Of a stretch of DNA of 64,000 nucleotides, positions 1-8,817 are shown piece by piece. The stretch is from positions 1 to 64,000 of the forward strand of contig JBAPOP010000154.1 in NCBI GenBank assembly GCA_049279675.1, given 5' to 3'. Below the pieces are notes generated by a model. The model saw only the letters and a program-made list of their open reading frames with translations. It had not been told where the DNA came from and ran no database searches. This DNA comes from Palsa-147 sp049279675. Lineage in GTDB: Bacteria; Acidobacteriota; Terriglobia; Acidiferrales; UBA7541. Every line of letters begins with the position of its first letter. Position 1 is the first letter of the stretch. The position numbers were made by a program, and so were the translations under genes.

Positions 1-25
1 GCGCTCAAATGCATCGTAAAAGTAC

Positions 26-40
26 AAAATACGTCATTTT
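26..40. promoter_or_regulatory. Imperfect inverted repeat upstream of the TonB receptor promoter
   Basis: AAAAT and ATTTT arms flank ACGTC, ending 12 bp before the -35 box at 53. The position resembles that of the LacI-type operators elsewhere in the window, but the sequence lacks their CC/GG ends. It could be a site for a different regulator or chance in an AT-rich promoter. Confidence 0.25.
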
Positions 41-52
41 CGATTAAAAAAG

Positions 53-81
53 TTGACAAACGAGCACAATCGGGCTAATTA
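53..81 (+). promoter_or_regulatory. Sigma-70-type promoter of the first TonB receptor operon
   Basis: A perfect -35 box TTGACA (53-58) is followed after 17 bp by TAATTA (76-81). The start codon of the receptor is about 100 bp downstream. The promoter of the second TonB receptor (22603-22631, minus strand) has the same design, TTGACA-N17-TAATTG, which supports both. Confidence 0.6.
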
Positions 82-182
82 GCTGTGCGGTCAGGTGCCT
101 TTTTTCGAGCCGTATCAGCTGTGCCGGAGCCTCTAAAGGCATAGTATGCCGAACGAGACCGACGCTTTAACGGGGGTCGTCC

Positions 183-3100
183 GTGATCAAACTTCGCCGC
201 AGCCTTCTGATCCAGCAAGAACCAAAAGAGACGCTCAAGCGGCCTTCGCGCGGCATCTCGCGATGCCGGTTTGTCGTTTCCTTGCTGCTGACGCTTCTTT
301 TCACTTTTACGAGCACCTGGGCGCAAAAGGATACCGGTGCAATCGCGGGGACGGTGACGGATGCCTCCGGAAGAGTCGTCGTTGGCGCGAAAGTTCGTGT
401 CACGGATGTCGACCGCGGAACCGAAGTAGATACGGTAACCAGCGAAGCGGGAGAGTATACGGTCAGCCCGCTGAAAATCGGTCGCTACAAAGTGTCCGTT
501 GAGAAAACCGGATTTAAGACGGCGCTTGCCGGGCCCGTGGTGGTGGAAGTCCAGGAACATCCCACTGTAGATGTGACACTTCAAGTTGGCCGAGTGGATG
601 AGACCGTCACGGTAGTTTCGCAGAGCCCATTGCTCGAGACAGAAACCTCGGACCTCGGGCAAGTCATTCGCGGCGACAGAGCCGTCACGCTTCCGCTCAA
701 CGGGCGCAATTATGCGCAGCTCGCATTGCTAGGCGCGGGAGTTGTACCCAGTGAACCTGGGTCTCGAGTGGAAACAAGTTACGGTTTCAGCTCGAACGGC
801 GCTCGAGCTCTTCAGAACAATTATTTGCTCGATGGCGTGGACAACAATTCTAACCTCGGCGACGTCCTCACAGGTCAGGCATACGTGATTCAGCCTTCCG
901 TGGACGCGATTGAAGAATTCAAAGTCCAGACAAATGCGTATTCCGCGGAATTCGGGCGCGGAAACGGAGCAATTCTCAACGCAGTCATCAAGTCCGGCAC
1001 GAACAGCCTTCATGGCGACGTTTACGAGTTTTTCAGAAACGACGCACTCGATGGGCGAAACGCGTTCGATACCAGCAGGCAGGGATACCACCAGAATCAA
1101 TTTGGCGCGACACTCGGCGGCCCGATCATCAAGGATCGAACTTTCTTCTTCGTGGATTATGAAGGACTCCGCATCACGCAAGCCTTGCCGCAGCTATCGC
1201 TCGTTCCAACGCCAGCGGAAATCGGAGGCGACTTCTCCAGTTTTCTTACGAACATTCCGGTCATGTCAGTGGACATGAATGGAAATTCCACGAATCAGCC
1301 CGCACTCGACTGCAACGGACATCCCACTTTCATGGGTGAAATCTTCAATTCGAGGATGGCAAACACTTCCACTCTGAATCCTAGCGGTTTCTGCGGGACG
1401 CCCATCGGAGTGGACGCGTCTGGAAACCCAACAAATATTTTCCCCGCAGGTTCGATCGATACGCTCGCGGCCCGCCTTTCAGCGCTTTTTCCGGCGCCGA
1501 ACGCGAACATAAACGGGTCGAACTACCTTGTGGACCCCAATCGCACCGCGAGCCGCAACAACTTTGACGTCCGAATCGATCATAAGTTCTCGGATAGAGA
1601 CAGCTTGTTCGGCAGATTTAGCTACGAAGCCCAACCGAGTTTCACGCCGTCGCCATTCCAAAACGAACTGGATGGCGGCGCTTTCTCGGATGGGATCGAG
1701 GACGATACGTTTCATAGTGTCGCGATCAGCGAAACGCATGTTTTTTCGGGGAATCTGGTCAACGAATTCCGCGTTGGATATAACCGGATCAATTCCCACC
1801 GGCTTCAACTCAACGCGAACGAGAATGTATCGCAGCAACTTGACTATCCTGGTGTCCCATACGGACCCGATCTTGGCGGATTGCCGCAAATCAGCATCAA
1901 CGACGGCACGGCCACGATCGGCAGCGCCGGCTTTCTTCCAGCGATCGAAAAACAGAACAGTTACGTGGTGACAGAGAATTTGACGTGGATTCATGGCCGC
2001 CACTCGGCCAAATTCGGAACCGAAATCCGCGACGAGCAATTCACTTTGTTTGAACCGTCGGCGGCTCGTGGGACGGTGAATTTCGCGAGCGACTTTACCG
2101 ACAATCCGAGTGCGCCCGAAACCGGCGGCGAGGCTTTCGCGACATTCCTGCTGGGTGTTCCGGATTTCGGGCAGATTACGAGCACGCACAACGTTGACTA
2201 TCACCGGCAAATTTACTCGGTATATGGACAAGACGATTTTCGGGTGACCCACCGCCTGACGTTGAACCTCGGATTGCGGTACGAACTGTTCACCACCATC
2301 AAAGCGGCAGGGAACGAGCAGGCAACGTTTGATTTTTCGAACGATTCGCTTGTGGTGCCGTCGGGACAAAGCGCGCAATTGACGCCATTCCTGTCCCAGA
2401 ATATTCCGATCGTGAGAAATGGAAGCGCTGGCTTGATCTCTCCGGATCTGAATAATTTTGCTCCGCGCGTGGGGCTGGCGTTCCAGATAGTCAGCAAGCT
2501 CGTTTTGCGTGCCGGCTACGGCATTTTCTACGGCGGGCAGGAAAACGGCCCATATTCCAATCCAAGTCCCGGCTTCAATCCGCCTTTCTTTGTGACTCAA
2601 TCGTTCAACCCGCCATGCTTCTTGCCGGCTGCAAATCTAAGCGTTCCGGCAGCGAATTGCTCGATCACTTCACCACTGCCGCTGAACGTACTATCTCAAG
2701 GTTTTCCGGCAAGCTCGCTTACAGATCCGAATACGCCAATCCTGTTTTCCGTCAGCCCAAACATCCGCACGCCCTTCACGCAGCAATGGCACCTGGGATT
2801 TCAGTATGAGTTGCCAAGCCAAACTGTTCTCGAAATTTCCTACGCGGGTTCGCATGGTTCCAACCTCTACAATTTTTACAATGGCAACCAAGCTCAGCCA
2901 GACGCGGCATTTTGCACCACTCCTCCGAATTCTTTTAGCAATTGTCCGACCGCTCCGCGGCGCCCCGCGCAGATGTGCGACGACTCCGTTTTCCCTCCGA
3001 ACTGCAACGAAGTTTTCGACACAGGAATCGATCTGCTTCGCACGGACGGTTTCTCCAACTACAACTCTTTGCAAGTGCGAGTCGAGAAGAACTTTTCGCA

Positions 3101-3827
3101 TGGCTTGCAGTTCGAAGCTTCCTACACGTATGCCCACGCGTTGGATGATGCTTCGAGCGCCGCGCTAGGCTCGCTCAATAACGGCGATTTCCGCAATGAA
3201 CTTTACCCATTTGCTGAGTATGGAAATTCTGATTTCGACGTGCGGCACCGCTTCGTGGTCAGTTACATCTACCAATTGCCATTCGGAAACGGAAAGCAGT
3301 TTGCCGGCAGTGCGACGGGCCTGAAAAACCAAATCATCGGGAATTGGCAAGTCGCCGGAATCACGACGGCCTCGACGGGAAACTGGTTTACGGTCACTGA
3401 CTCTCTGTCGAATTTTTCGGCAAGCGACGGAGGCGGAGGCGTCGGCTTCTATGAAGTTCGTCCCAACGTTGTTGGCAATCCGAATGGAGCCCCATGCCCG
3501 GCCGGAACCGTGTTCAATACATGTGCGTTCGTGGACAACATGATTCCGTTCACGTTCGGCAACGCCGGCCGAAATATCGTTCGTGGTCCGGGCTTTCAAA
3601 ACTGGGACTTCTCCATCTTCAAAATGTTTCCCGTGCGGGAACAGATGCGATTCGAATTCCGCGCCGAATTTTTCAATATCTGGAATCACGTGAACCCTCT
3701 TTTCGAACCGACCGGCGAGATCAGCGAAGAGCCACAACCGTTGGAGTTCGGTACTCCTCAATTCGGATTTGCGCAGGGCGCGCGCGATCCGCGATTTATC
3801 CAGTTCGCTTTGAAGTATTACTTCTAA
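183..3827 (+). CDS. TonB-dependent receptor, Oar-like, with carboxypeptidase-regulatory domain
   Basis: Outer-membrane receptor of about 1214 residues, expected to import an oligosaccharide or similar ligand with TonB/ExbBD energy. A signal peptide covers roughly residues 28-48 (hydrophobic VVSLLLTLLF, cut near WAQ). A carboxypeptidase-regulatory Ig-like domain follows at about 50-135 (GAIAGTVTDASG), then a plug at about 140-290 with LPLNGRNYAQL, LLDGVDNN and YSAEFGRGNGAI, then a long beta-barrel ending in the terminal aromatic FALKYYF typical of BAM substrates. This layout is characteristic of Acidobacteriota 'Oar-like' receptors. The GTG at 183 is chosen because GGGGG lies just upstream and it places the signal peptide near the N terminus. 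It heads a + strand set with the GH36 enzyme, aldolase, kinase and isomerase, so its ligand is probably their sugar substrate, which is unknown. Confidence 0.9.
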   Translation: MIKLRRSLLIQQEPKETLKRPSRGISRCRFVVSLLLTLLFTFTSTWAQKDTGAIAGTVTDASGRVVVGAKVRVTDVDRGTEVDTVTSEAGEYTVSPLKIGRYKVSVEKTGFKTALAGPVVVEVQEHPTVDVTLQVGRVDETVTVVSQSPLLETETSDLGQVIRGDRAVTLPLNGRNYAQLALLGAGVVPSEPGSRVETSYGFSSNGARALQNNYLLDGVDNNSNLGDVLTGQAYVIQPSVDAIEEFKVQTNAYSAEFGRGNGAILNAVIKSGTNSLHGDVYEFFRNDALDGRNAFDTSRQGYHQNQFGATLGGPIIKDRTFFFVDYEGLRITQALPQLSLVPTPAEIGGDFSSFLTNIPVMSVDMNGNSTNQPALDCNGHPTFMGEIFNSRMANTSTLNPSGFCGTPIGVDASGNPTNIFPAGSIDTLAARLSALFPAPNANINGSNYLVDPNRTASRNNFDVRIDHKFSDRDSLFGRFSYEAQPSFTPSPFQNELDGGAFSDGIEDDTFHSVAISETHVFSGNLVNEFRVGYNRINSHRLQLNANENVSQQLDYPGVPYGPDLGGLPQISINDGTATIGSAGFLPAIEKQNSYVVTENLTWIHGRHSAKFGTEIRDEQFTLFEPSAARGTVNFASDFTDNPSAPETGGEAFATFLLGVPDFGQITSTHNVDYHRQIYSVYGQDDFRVTHRLTLNLGLRYELFTTIKAAGNEQATFDFSNDSLVVPSGQSAQLTPFLSQNIPIVRNGSAGLISPDLNNFAPRVGLAFQIVSKLVLRAGYGIFYGGQENGPYSNPSPGFNPPFFVTQSFNPPCFLPAANLSVPAANCSITSPLPLNVLSQGFPASSLTDPNTPILFSVSPNIRTPFTQQWHLGFQYELPSQTVLEISYAGSHGSNLYNFYNGNQAQPDAAFCTTPPNSFSNCPTAPRRPAQMCDDSVFPPNCNEVFDTGIDLLRTDGFSNYNSLQVRVEKNFSHGLQFEASYTYAHALDDASSAALGSLNNGDFRNELYPFAEYGNSDFDVRHRFVVSYIYQLPFGNGKQFAGSATGLKNQIIGNWQVAGITTASTGNWFTVTDSLSNFSASDGGGGVGFYEVRPNVVGNPNGAPCPAGTVFNTCAFVDNMIPFTFGNAGRNIVRGPGFQNWDFSIFKMFPVREQMRFEFRAEFFNIWNHVNPLFEPTGEISEEPQPLEFGTPQFGFAQGARDPRFIQFALKYYF

Positions 3828-3848
3828 GAAGGGTTGCAACGCGCGCAA

Positions 3849-6344
3849 ATGTCCAATTCAAATCGAAAGCGGCGAATATCAACACGGGCGTTGCAGACTG
3901 CGAGCCTGCTAATTCTGTTTTCACCAGCGATGTGTGCCCAGGACGCGACGCTTCGCAATTCGAAGCTGGTGGTCACCGTTCGTGCATCTGACGGTTCGTA
4001 TTCGATTCAAGCTGCTGGGGCACAACGCCCCGCGATTCAAGCGATTGTTGCCGCCGGAATCGATCACCGCTGGATCAAATCGTCCGATCTCCAATCGCAT
4101 CAAGTTTCGGAGTCGAAGTTCGAGGATGCTCTCGGACAAGGTCGTCAAATCACCGTCGCTTCAACTGGAGCCAAAAACACTCCCAGTCTCACCTACGTTG
4201 TGCGGCTTTACGATGCAAACCCGTACGGAGATATCGAAGTTAAAGTCACAAACGAAAATTCGAAAGCGATCGATATTCAAAGTATTCGAAGCGTCCAAGC
4301 GATTGGCAATCAGCCGATCTACCTTAGCGAAAACGAAAGCTCCGACCGAATTCTATCCGACAGCTTCAGCGAGGATTGGCCTCCATTTCAAATCTACGAT
4401 CTTGGGAAGGCTCCAAACGGGCTGCACCTCGGCGTTGGGAGCCAGCTCATTTACAATCGAGATAGCGGGCAAAGTCTGTTCTTCGGCGCGCTCACCTCAG
4501 ATCGTTTTCTCACGATCCTCCATTTGAAAACTGGCGGAGACTCGTCGAACGATTCCCGAATCGCATCCTTCACCGTTGACTCAACCGGAACCACCGAAAT
4601 CCAATCCACCGACGAAGAATCCGGCTTGCTTAAAGGGCCCGCCGAAAATCGCATCGAGTTGAGCCTTCCGCTCGCTCCGGGCGCCACCATCGCTTCCGAG
4701 CGCCTGATGTTCGCAGCGGGCGGCGATTACCACGCCCAGCTCGAGGCCTATGGCGCCGCGATTCGCGAACTGCATCATGCACGCGTCGGCGGCGAAAACC
4801 TTCTCGGCTGGTGGAGCTGGACGGCCTTTTACGACAAAATCACCAGCGGAGATGTCCTCACGAACGCGCAATGGCTCGCTCAACATTTGAAGTCGTTCGG
4901 CTACAACTATTTCCATATCGACGAAGGATATCAGTACGCGCGCGGCGAATATGCCACGCCGGATGCAACGAGATTCCCGGGTGGAATGTCTGATATCGAG
5001 CATAAAATTGGGCATCTCGGACTGACGCAGGGAATTTGGACCGCACCTTTCGAAGCCACTGATCGCTCTTGGGTCTACCAGAACCACAAGGATTGGCTCG
5101 TGCATAACGCTCGTGGAGAACCAATCGGTGTAGGAGATGTCGAGGAAGGAATTCCGGACCATATCTTCGTGCTCGACGCGACAAATCCCGGCGCCCAGGA
5201 TTATTTGCGGCAGACGTATCGAACGCTGGTGCGCGATTGGGGAGTTCGTTACATCAAGCTCGACTTCATGGATACAACCGCAATCGAAGGCTTCTACTAT
5301 CGGCCGCACACCACGGCTCTTGAGGCGCAAAGAATCGGCCTCGAGCTGATTCGTAAAGTGGTAGGCGACGATGTACTGCTCGACAAGGACGGCAGCCCAA
5401 TGCTGAGCGTGGTTGGCATCGTCGATGAGGGGCGCGTGTCCCAAGACACTGGCCATTCCTTTAATCACAGCCTGGATGCCGCTCCGGGTATCTTTGCCCG
5501 CTACTATATGAATCGGAATTTCTATGTCAACGATCCGGATGCCTTTACAGTTTCGAAACAGGTTCTCGACGAGCATCCGAATCCCGCGGCTCTCACTCTG
5601 AATGAAGCGCAAGTGTCGATTGCTCTCGCAGCGCTTTCGGGAGGAATGTTTGAAATCGGTGATGACCTTCCGACACTCGGCGCAGATTCGGATCGCGTCG
5701 CGCTGGTTGAAAACGCGGATCTCTTGCGAATCGCGAAGCTCGGACGCGCCGGGGTTCCACTCGATCTTTTGAGTTACAGCGCGGAAGATAAGCAGCCAAG
5801 CATCGTGCTTTTGAACGAGGACAAGCGCCAGTCCATTCTGGCGGTGTTCAATTGGACCAACCAGCCGCGTTCTCACAGCCTCACTCTTTCCGGATTGAAA
5901 TTCACTGTAGGGCGTCCATATGAGTTGTACGACGTGCTAAATGAAAATCAGCGCATTGCGTTCGATGGTGAGACGCTCCGGCTCGATAATCAGCCAGGCC
6001 GCTCCGTAAAATTGATCAAAATCATAGATAGCTCAATTTCCGCGGCAGCGCCGTCGATTACCATAAATTCTCCGCAGCAAGCCAAAATGGGAGAGACGAT
6101 TAATTTCTCTGCGAATGCGGCGAGCGACGGAGTTCCAGCCACTGATTATCTTTGGGAATTTGGCGACGGAATCACTGCTCGAGGCAGCAGCGTCGCGCAT
6201 GCCTACACGCGCGAAGGCAGCTATGATGTGCATTTGCGTGTGGATGGCGTAGACGGGATTTCCGCGGAGAAGAGCGTTTCTCTTACCGTGCGCGGTGCGT
6301 CACAAACTTCGCCTCCGAGTCGCTACGTTCAATCGAACGATTGA
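3849..6344 (+). CDS. Secreted GH36-like alpha-galactosidase with C-terminal PKD domain
   Basis: Glycoside hydrolase of about 831 residues, likely releasing alpha-galactosyl units in the periplasm or outside. The start at ATG 3849 gives a basic N terminus plus a hydrophobic signal (TASLLILFSPAMCAQ); a TTG at 3834 is possible but has no room for a ribosome site. An N-terminal beta-sandwich is followed by a TIM barrel beginning near LLGWWSWTAFY. The probable nucleophile is Asp472 in RYIKLDFM and the probable acid/base is Asp533 in GRVSQDTG, the arrangement of clan GH-D. Residues of about 735-830 form a PKD domain (WEFGDG, GSYDVHLRV), usually a carbohydrate-contact or spacer module. It starts 21 bp after the TonB receptor stop, so co-transcription is likely. 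The substrate assignment rests on family resemblance; other GH-D activities remain possible. Confidence 0.82.
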   Translation: MSNSNRKRRISTRALQTASLLILFSPAMCAQDATLRNSKLVVTVRASDGSYSIQAAGAQRPAIQAIVAAGIDHRWIKSSDLQSHQVSESKFEDALGQGRQITVASTGAKNTPSLTYVVRLYDANPYGDIEVKVTNENSKAIDIQSIRSVQAIGNQPIYLSENESSDRILSDSFSEDWPPFQIYDLGKAPNGLHLGVGSQLIYNRDSGQSLFFGALTSDRFLTILHLKTGGDSSNDSRIASFTVDSTGTTEIQSTDEESGLLKGPAENRIELSLPLAPGATIASERLMFAAGGDYHAQLEAYGAAIRELHHARVGGENLLGWWSWTAFYDKITSGDVLTNAQWLAQHLKSFGYNYFHIDEGYQYARGEYATPDATRFPGGMSDIEHKIGHLGLTQGIWTAPFEATDRSWVYQNHKDWLVHNARGEPIGVGDVEEGIPDHIFVLDATNPGAQDYLRQTYRTLVRDWGVRYIKLDFMDTTAIEGFYYRPHTTALEAQRIGLELIRKVVGDDVLLDKDGSPMLSVVGIVDEGRVSQDTGHSFNHSLDAAPGIFARYYMNRNFYVNDPDAFTVSKQVLDEHPNPAALTLNEAQVSIALAALSGGMFEIGDDLPTLGADSDRVALVENADLLRIAKLGRAGVPLDLLSYSAEDKQPSIVLLNEDKRQSILAVFNWTNQPRSHSLTLSGLKFTVGRPYELYDVLNENQRIAFDGETLRLDNQPGRSVKLIKIIDSSISAAAPSITINSPQQAKMGETINFSANAASDGVPATDYLWEFGDGITARGSSVAHAYTREGSYDVHLRVDGVDGISAEKSVSLTVRGASQTSPPSRYVQSND

Positions 6345-6390
6345 ATATTTGGACTACGCTCGACTTTACCAGCCAACTGAAGGGATATCA

Positions 6391-7206
6391 GTGAGCGACT
6401 GCGGGAAGAAAGTTCGACTGAATCGAATCGTTCGGCCGGGCCGCAAATCTTTGGTCGTCGCTTTCGATCACGCATTGGTTCTTGGACCGATTCCAGGCAC
6501 TGAAAATCCTGCCGAACAAGTCAGACATTTCACGGACGCAGGCGTCGATGCTGTGTTGCTGAGTCTCGGTTTGATTCGAGGCTGTCTCGATTCACTCCTT
6601 GGATCGTCCATGCCCGGAATCATTGCGCGAATTGATTGGACGACCCTGTGGGGCATGCCCGGCGGAGACGCATCCGGCGATCTTCGCAGTTGCTTGCTCG
6701 CGCGGCCCGAAGATGCGATGCACCACGGTGCGGATGCAGTCATCACATATCTCGCCGTCGGCACCGGCGACGCGGAATTTGAAACGAAAGAAGTGGCGCG
6801 CAATGCGGAAGTAGCGCGAGAGTGTGAGCGGATCGGCATGCCCTTGATCATCGAAACACTGGCACGGGGCAAGAACGCTAAGAATCCATCCGATCCAAAG
6901 TGGCTCAAGCTTCATACCAGAATGGCCGCGGAGCTTGGCGCGGATCTCGTAAAGACGGATTATGCGGGCGATCCAGAATCCATGCGCAGCGTCGTAGAAA
7001 ATTGCCCGATCCCGATACTCGTCCTTGGTGGTAGCCGGTACTCGTCCGACGCGGAAGCGCTCGCGCTGATCCACGGCGTGGCCGCCGCCGGAGCCGCGGG
7101 AGTATTCTTCGGCCGAAACGTATTTCAGGCGGACGACATGCTCGCGCTGTTGCGAAACGCACGCGCAGCTTTGAATGAACCGGAGAAATCTCCTGCCGGG
7201 CGATGA
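6391..7206 (+). CDS. Class I aldolase of the DeoC/LacD/FbaB (DhnA) family
   Basis: TIM-barrel aldolase of about 271 residues, expected to cleave a phosphorylated ketose by a Schiff-base mechanism in the cytoplasm. The probable Schiff-base lysine is Lys188 in ADLVKTDYAG; VVAFDHALVLGP near the N terminus and the C-terminal phosphate-binding region (PILVLGGSRYSSD, AGAAGVFFGRNVFQ) are typical of archaeal-type FBP/LsrF/LacD-like aldolases. The GTG at 6391 is chosen because AAGGGA precedes it; the reading frame also continues upstream to 6295, which would overlap the GH36 gene by 50 bp. It is followed by a sugar kinase and an isomerase, giving an isomerase-kinase-aldolase set. The exact substrate is not visible. 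Confidence 0.78.
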   Translation: MSDCGKKVRLNRIVRPGRKSLVVAFDHALVLGPIPGTENPAEQVRHFTDAGVDAVLLSLGLIRGCLDSLLGSSMPGIIARIDWTTLWGMPGGDASGDLRSCLLARPEDAMHHGADAVITYLAVGTGDAEFETKEVARNAEVARECERIGMPLIIETLARGKNAKNPSDPKWLKLHTRMAAELGADLVKTDYAGDPESMRSVVENCPIPILVLGGSRYSSDAEALALIHGVAAAGAAGVFFGRNVFQADDMLALLRNARAALNEPEKSPAGR

Positions 7207-7272
7207 GAAACGCCGCGGATGTTCGCTAGTTGCGCGAATATGTCTCTTTGAACGCCTTCGCATGTACCTTGA

Positions 7273-8817
7273 ATGAGCCTTCTCGCCATAGACATCGGAT
7301 CAAGCCAATGCAAGGCTGTCGTCTTTACCGCGGCGGGAGCGGTGATTGCGCGAAGCGTGTGCGGTTATTCGCCCGACTTCCCGCAGCCAATGTTCGCGGA
7401 AATGGATCCCGCCATTTTCTGGAGTGCCGTATGTAAGACGTCTCGCGATGCAACGCGCGATCTCGCTCACGATCCAGTGCAGGCTCTCTGCCTCAGCTCG
7501 CACGGCGAGACATTCATTCCCGTGAATTCTCGCGGCGAAGGAATTCATCCGGCGATTCTGAATATCGATAACCGCGCCACCGGCGAAGCGAAATGGTGCG
7601 AGAACGAGATGGGCGCGCGCCGTATTTTTGAAATCACCGGTTTGGTTGCTCACCCGATGTACCCGATACCCAAGATTCTTTGGCTGCGCCAGCACCGGCC
7701 TGAGATCTATTCCAAGGCGGCGCGTTTCTTGAGCGTAACGGATTTCATCCACGCGAGACTTGGGCTACCACCGTTCGTCGGATATTCTCTGGCTTCGCGA
7801 TTCCTCGCCTTTGACGTGATCAAGAATTGCTGGTCGGACGAAATGTTAGCTGTGACCGGATTGACCGCCGATAAACTTCCAATTCCGGTTCCGGCCGGAA
7901 CGATAGCGGGCAGATTGAATGCAGAAGCCGCGAGCGCGCTGGGAGTAATTGCCGGCACGCCAGTCGTAGTGGGAGGACACGATCAAGCCTGCGGGGCATT
8001 GGGTGTCGGCGTGATCGATTCCAGCCGTCTTTCCGATTCGATGGGGACGTACGAATGTCTTGTTGCAGCGTCCGATAAGCCGAACCTGGGCGAAGCATCG
8101 TTCGCGGCGCAATTAAACTTTTACTCTCACGTTGTACCCGGGAAATTTCTTACGCTGGCCTATTTCCCGTCGGGGATCATGGTTCAGTGGTTTCGCGATT
8201 TGATTTTTGGCCGTGACTCGACGTCGGAGGTCTCGAAGATTGAAGCAAGCGGCACCGATCGATATTCGCAACTCGAAGCAGAATGCACTGGCGCGCCGAC
8301 AGGGCTTTGCATTACGCCGCACTTGATCGGAACCTGCAATCCCGATTTTGATCCTCGCGCCCGCGCGACGATTTTTGGCTTGTCATCCGATACCACCCGA
8401 AGCCAAATCTATCAAGGGATTCTCGAAGGAATTGCCTGCGAACTCGCGCAGATCACCGAAATTTTGGCGGGCGCCAACGAGAAATTCAAAGATCTGTATG
8501 TGACCGGCGGTGGGACTCGTTCGCCGCTCGGACTGAAGCTGCGAGCTGCAATCACGGGATGCCGATTCCATGTGATGAAATGCGATGAGGCGGTCTGTCA
8601 GGGCGCCGCGATCTTGGCGGGAATCGCCGCGGGCCTTTACTCGCAAATCGAAGACGCCGTTGATCGAGTGGTCCGCGAAAAAGAAGTCATCGAGCCTGAC
8701 GCGCATCTCGCGGTTTTGTACGAGGGGCAAGTGAAGCAATATAGGCGCTTGTGCGCGGCATTGAAGGCGTTTCGTGACGCAAATTCTCGCATGCAATCCG
8801 AGGAGACGAAACAGTGA
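7273..8817 (+). CDS. FGGY-family carbohydrate kinase
   Basis: ATP-dependent sugar kinase of 514 residues, the usual length for the xylulo-, rhamnulo-, fuculo- and gluconokinase family. The N-terminal actin-like domain begins with LLAIDIGSSQCKAVVF (phosphate loop). The central GGHDQACGALG carries the expected catalytic Asp, and the C-terminal nucleotide-binding motif VTGGGTRSPLGLKLRA is intact. The ATG at 7273 has only a weak ribosome site. The stop overlaps the GTG start of the following isomerase by 4 bp, so the two are translationally coupled. The likely role is phosphorylation of the ketose made by that isomerase before cleavage by the upstream aldolase. Substrate within the family cannot be assigned from sequence. 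Confidence 0.85.
   Translation: MSLLAIDIGSSQCKAVVFTAAGAVIARSVCGYSPDFPQPMFAEMDPAIFWSAVCKTSRDATRDLAHDPVQALCLSSHGETFIPVNSRGEGIHPAILNIDNRATGEAKWCENEMGARRIFEITGLVAHPMYPIPKILWLRQHRPEIYSKAARFLSVTDFIHARLGLPPFVGYSLASRFLAFDVIKNCWSDEMLAVTGLTADKLPIPVPAGTIAGRLNAEAASALGVIAGTPVVVGGHDQACGALGVGVIDSSRLSDSMGTYECLVAASDKPNLGEASFAAQLNFYSHVVPGKFLTLAYFPSGIMVQWFRDLIFGRDSTSEVSKIEASGTDRYSQLEAECTGAPTGLCITPHLIGTCNPDFDPRARATIFGLSSDTTRSQIYQGILEGIACELAQITEILAGANEKFKDLYVTGGGTRSPLGLKLRAAITGCRFHVMKCDEAVCQGAAILAGIAAGLYSQIEDAVDRVVREKEVIEPDAHLAVLYEGQVKQYRRLCAALKAFRDANSRMQSEETKQ

Noticed and set aside
1479..2600. 373-codon open frame antisense to the first TonB receptor
   Set aside because: The receptor on the opposite strand has clear family motifs throughout; the antisense frame is basic, low in hydrophobic residues and has no recognisable domain.
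4581..5876. 431-codon open frame antisense to the GH36 gene
   Set aside because: Long antisense frames are common here because of base composition; no motif or ribosome site supports it.
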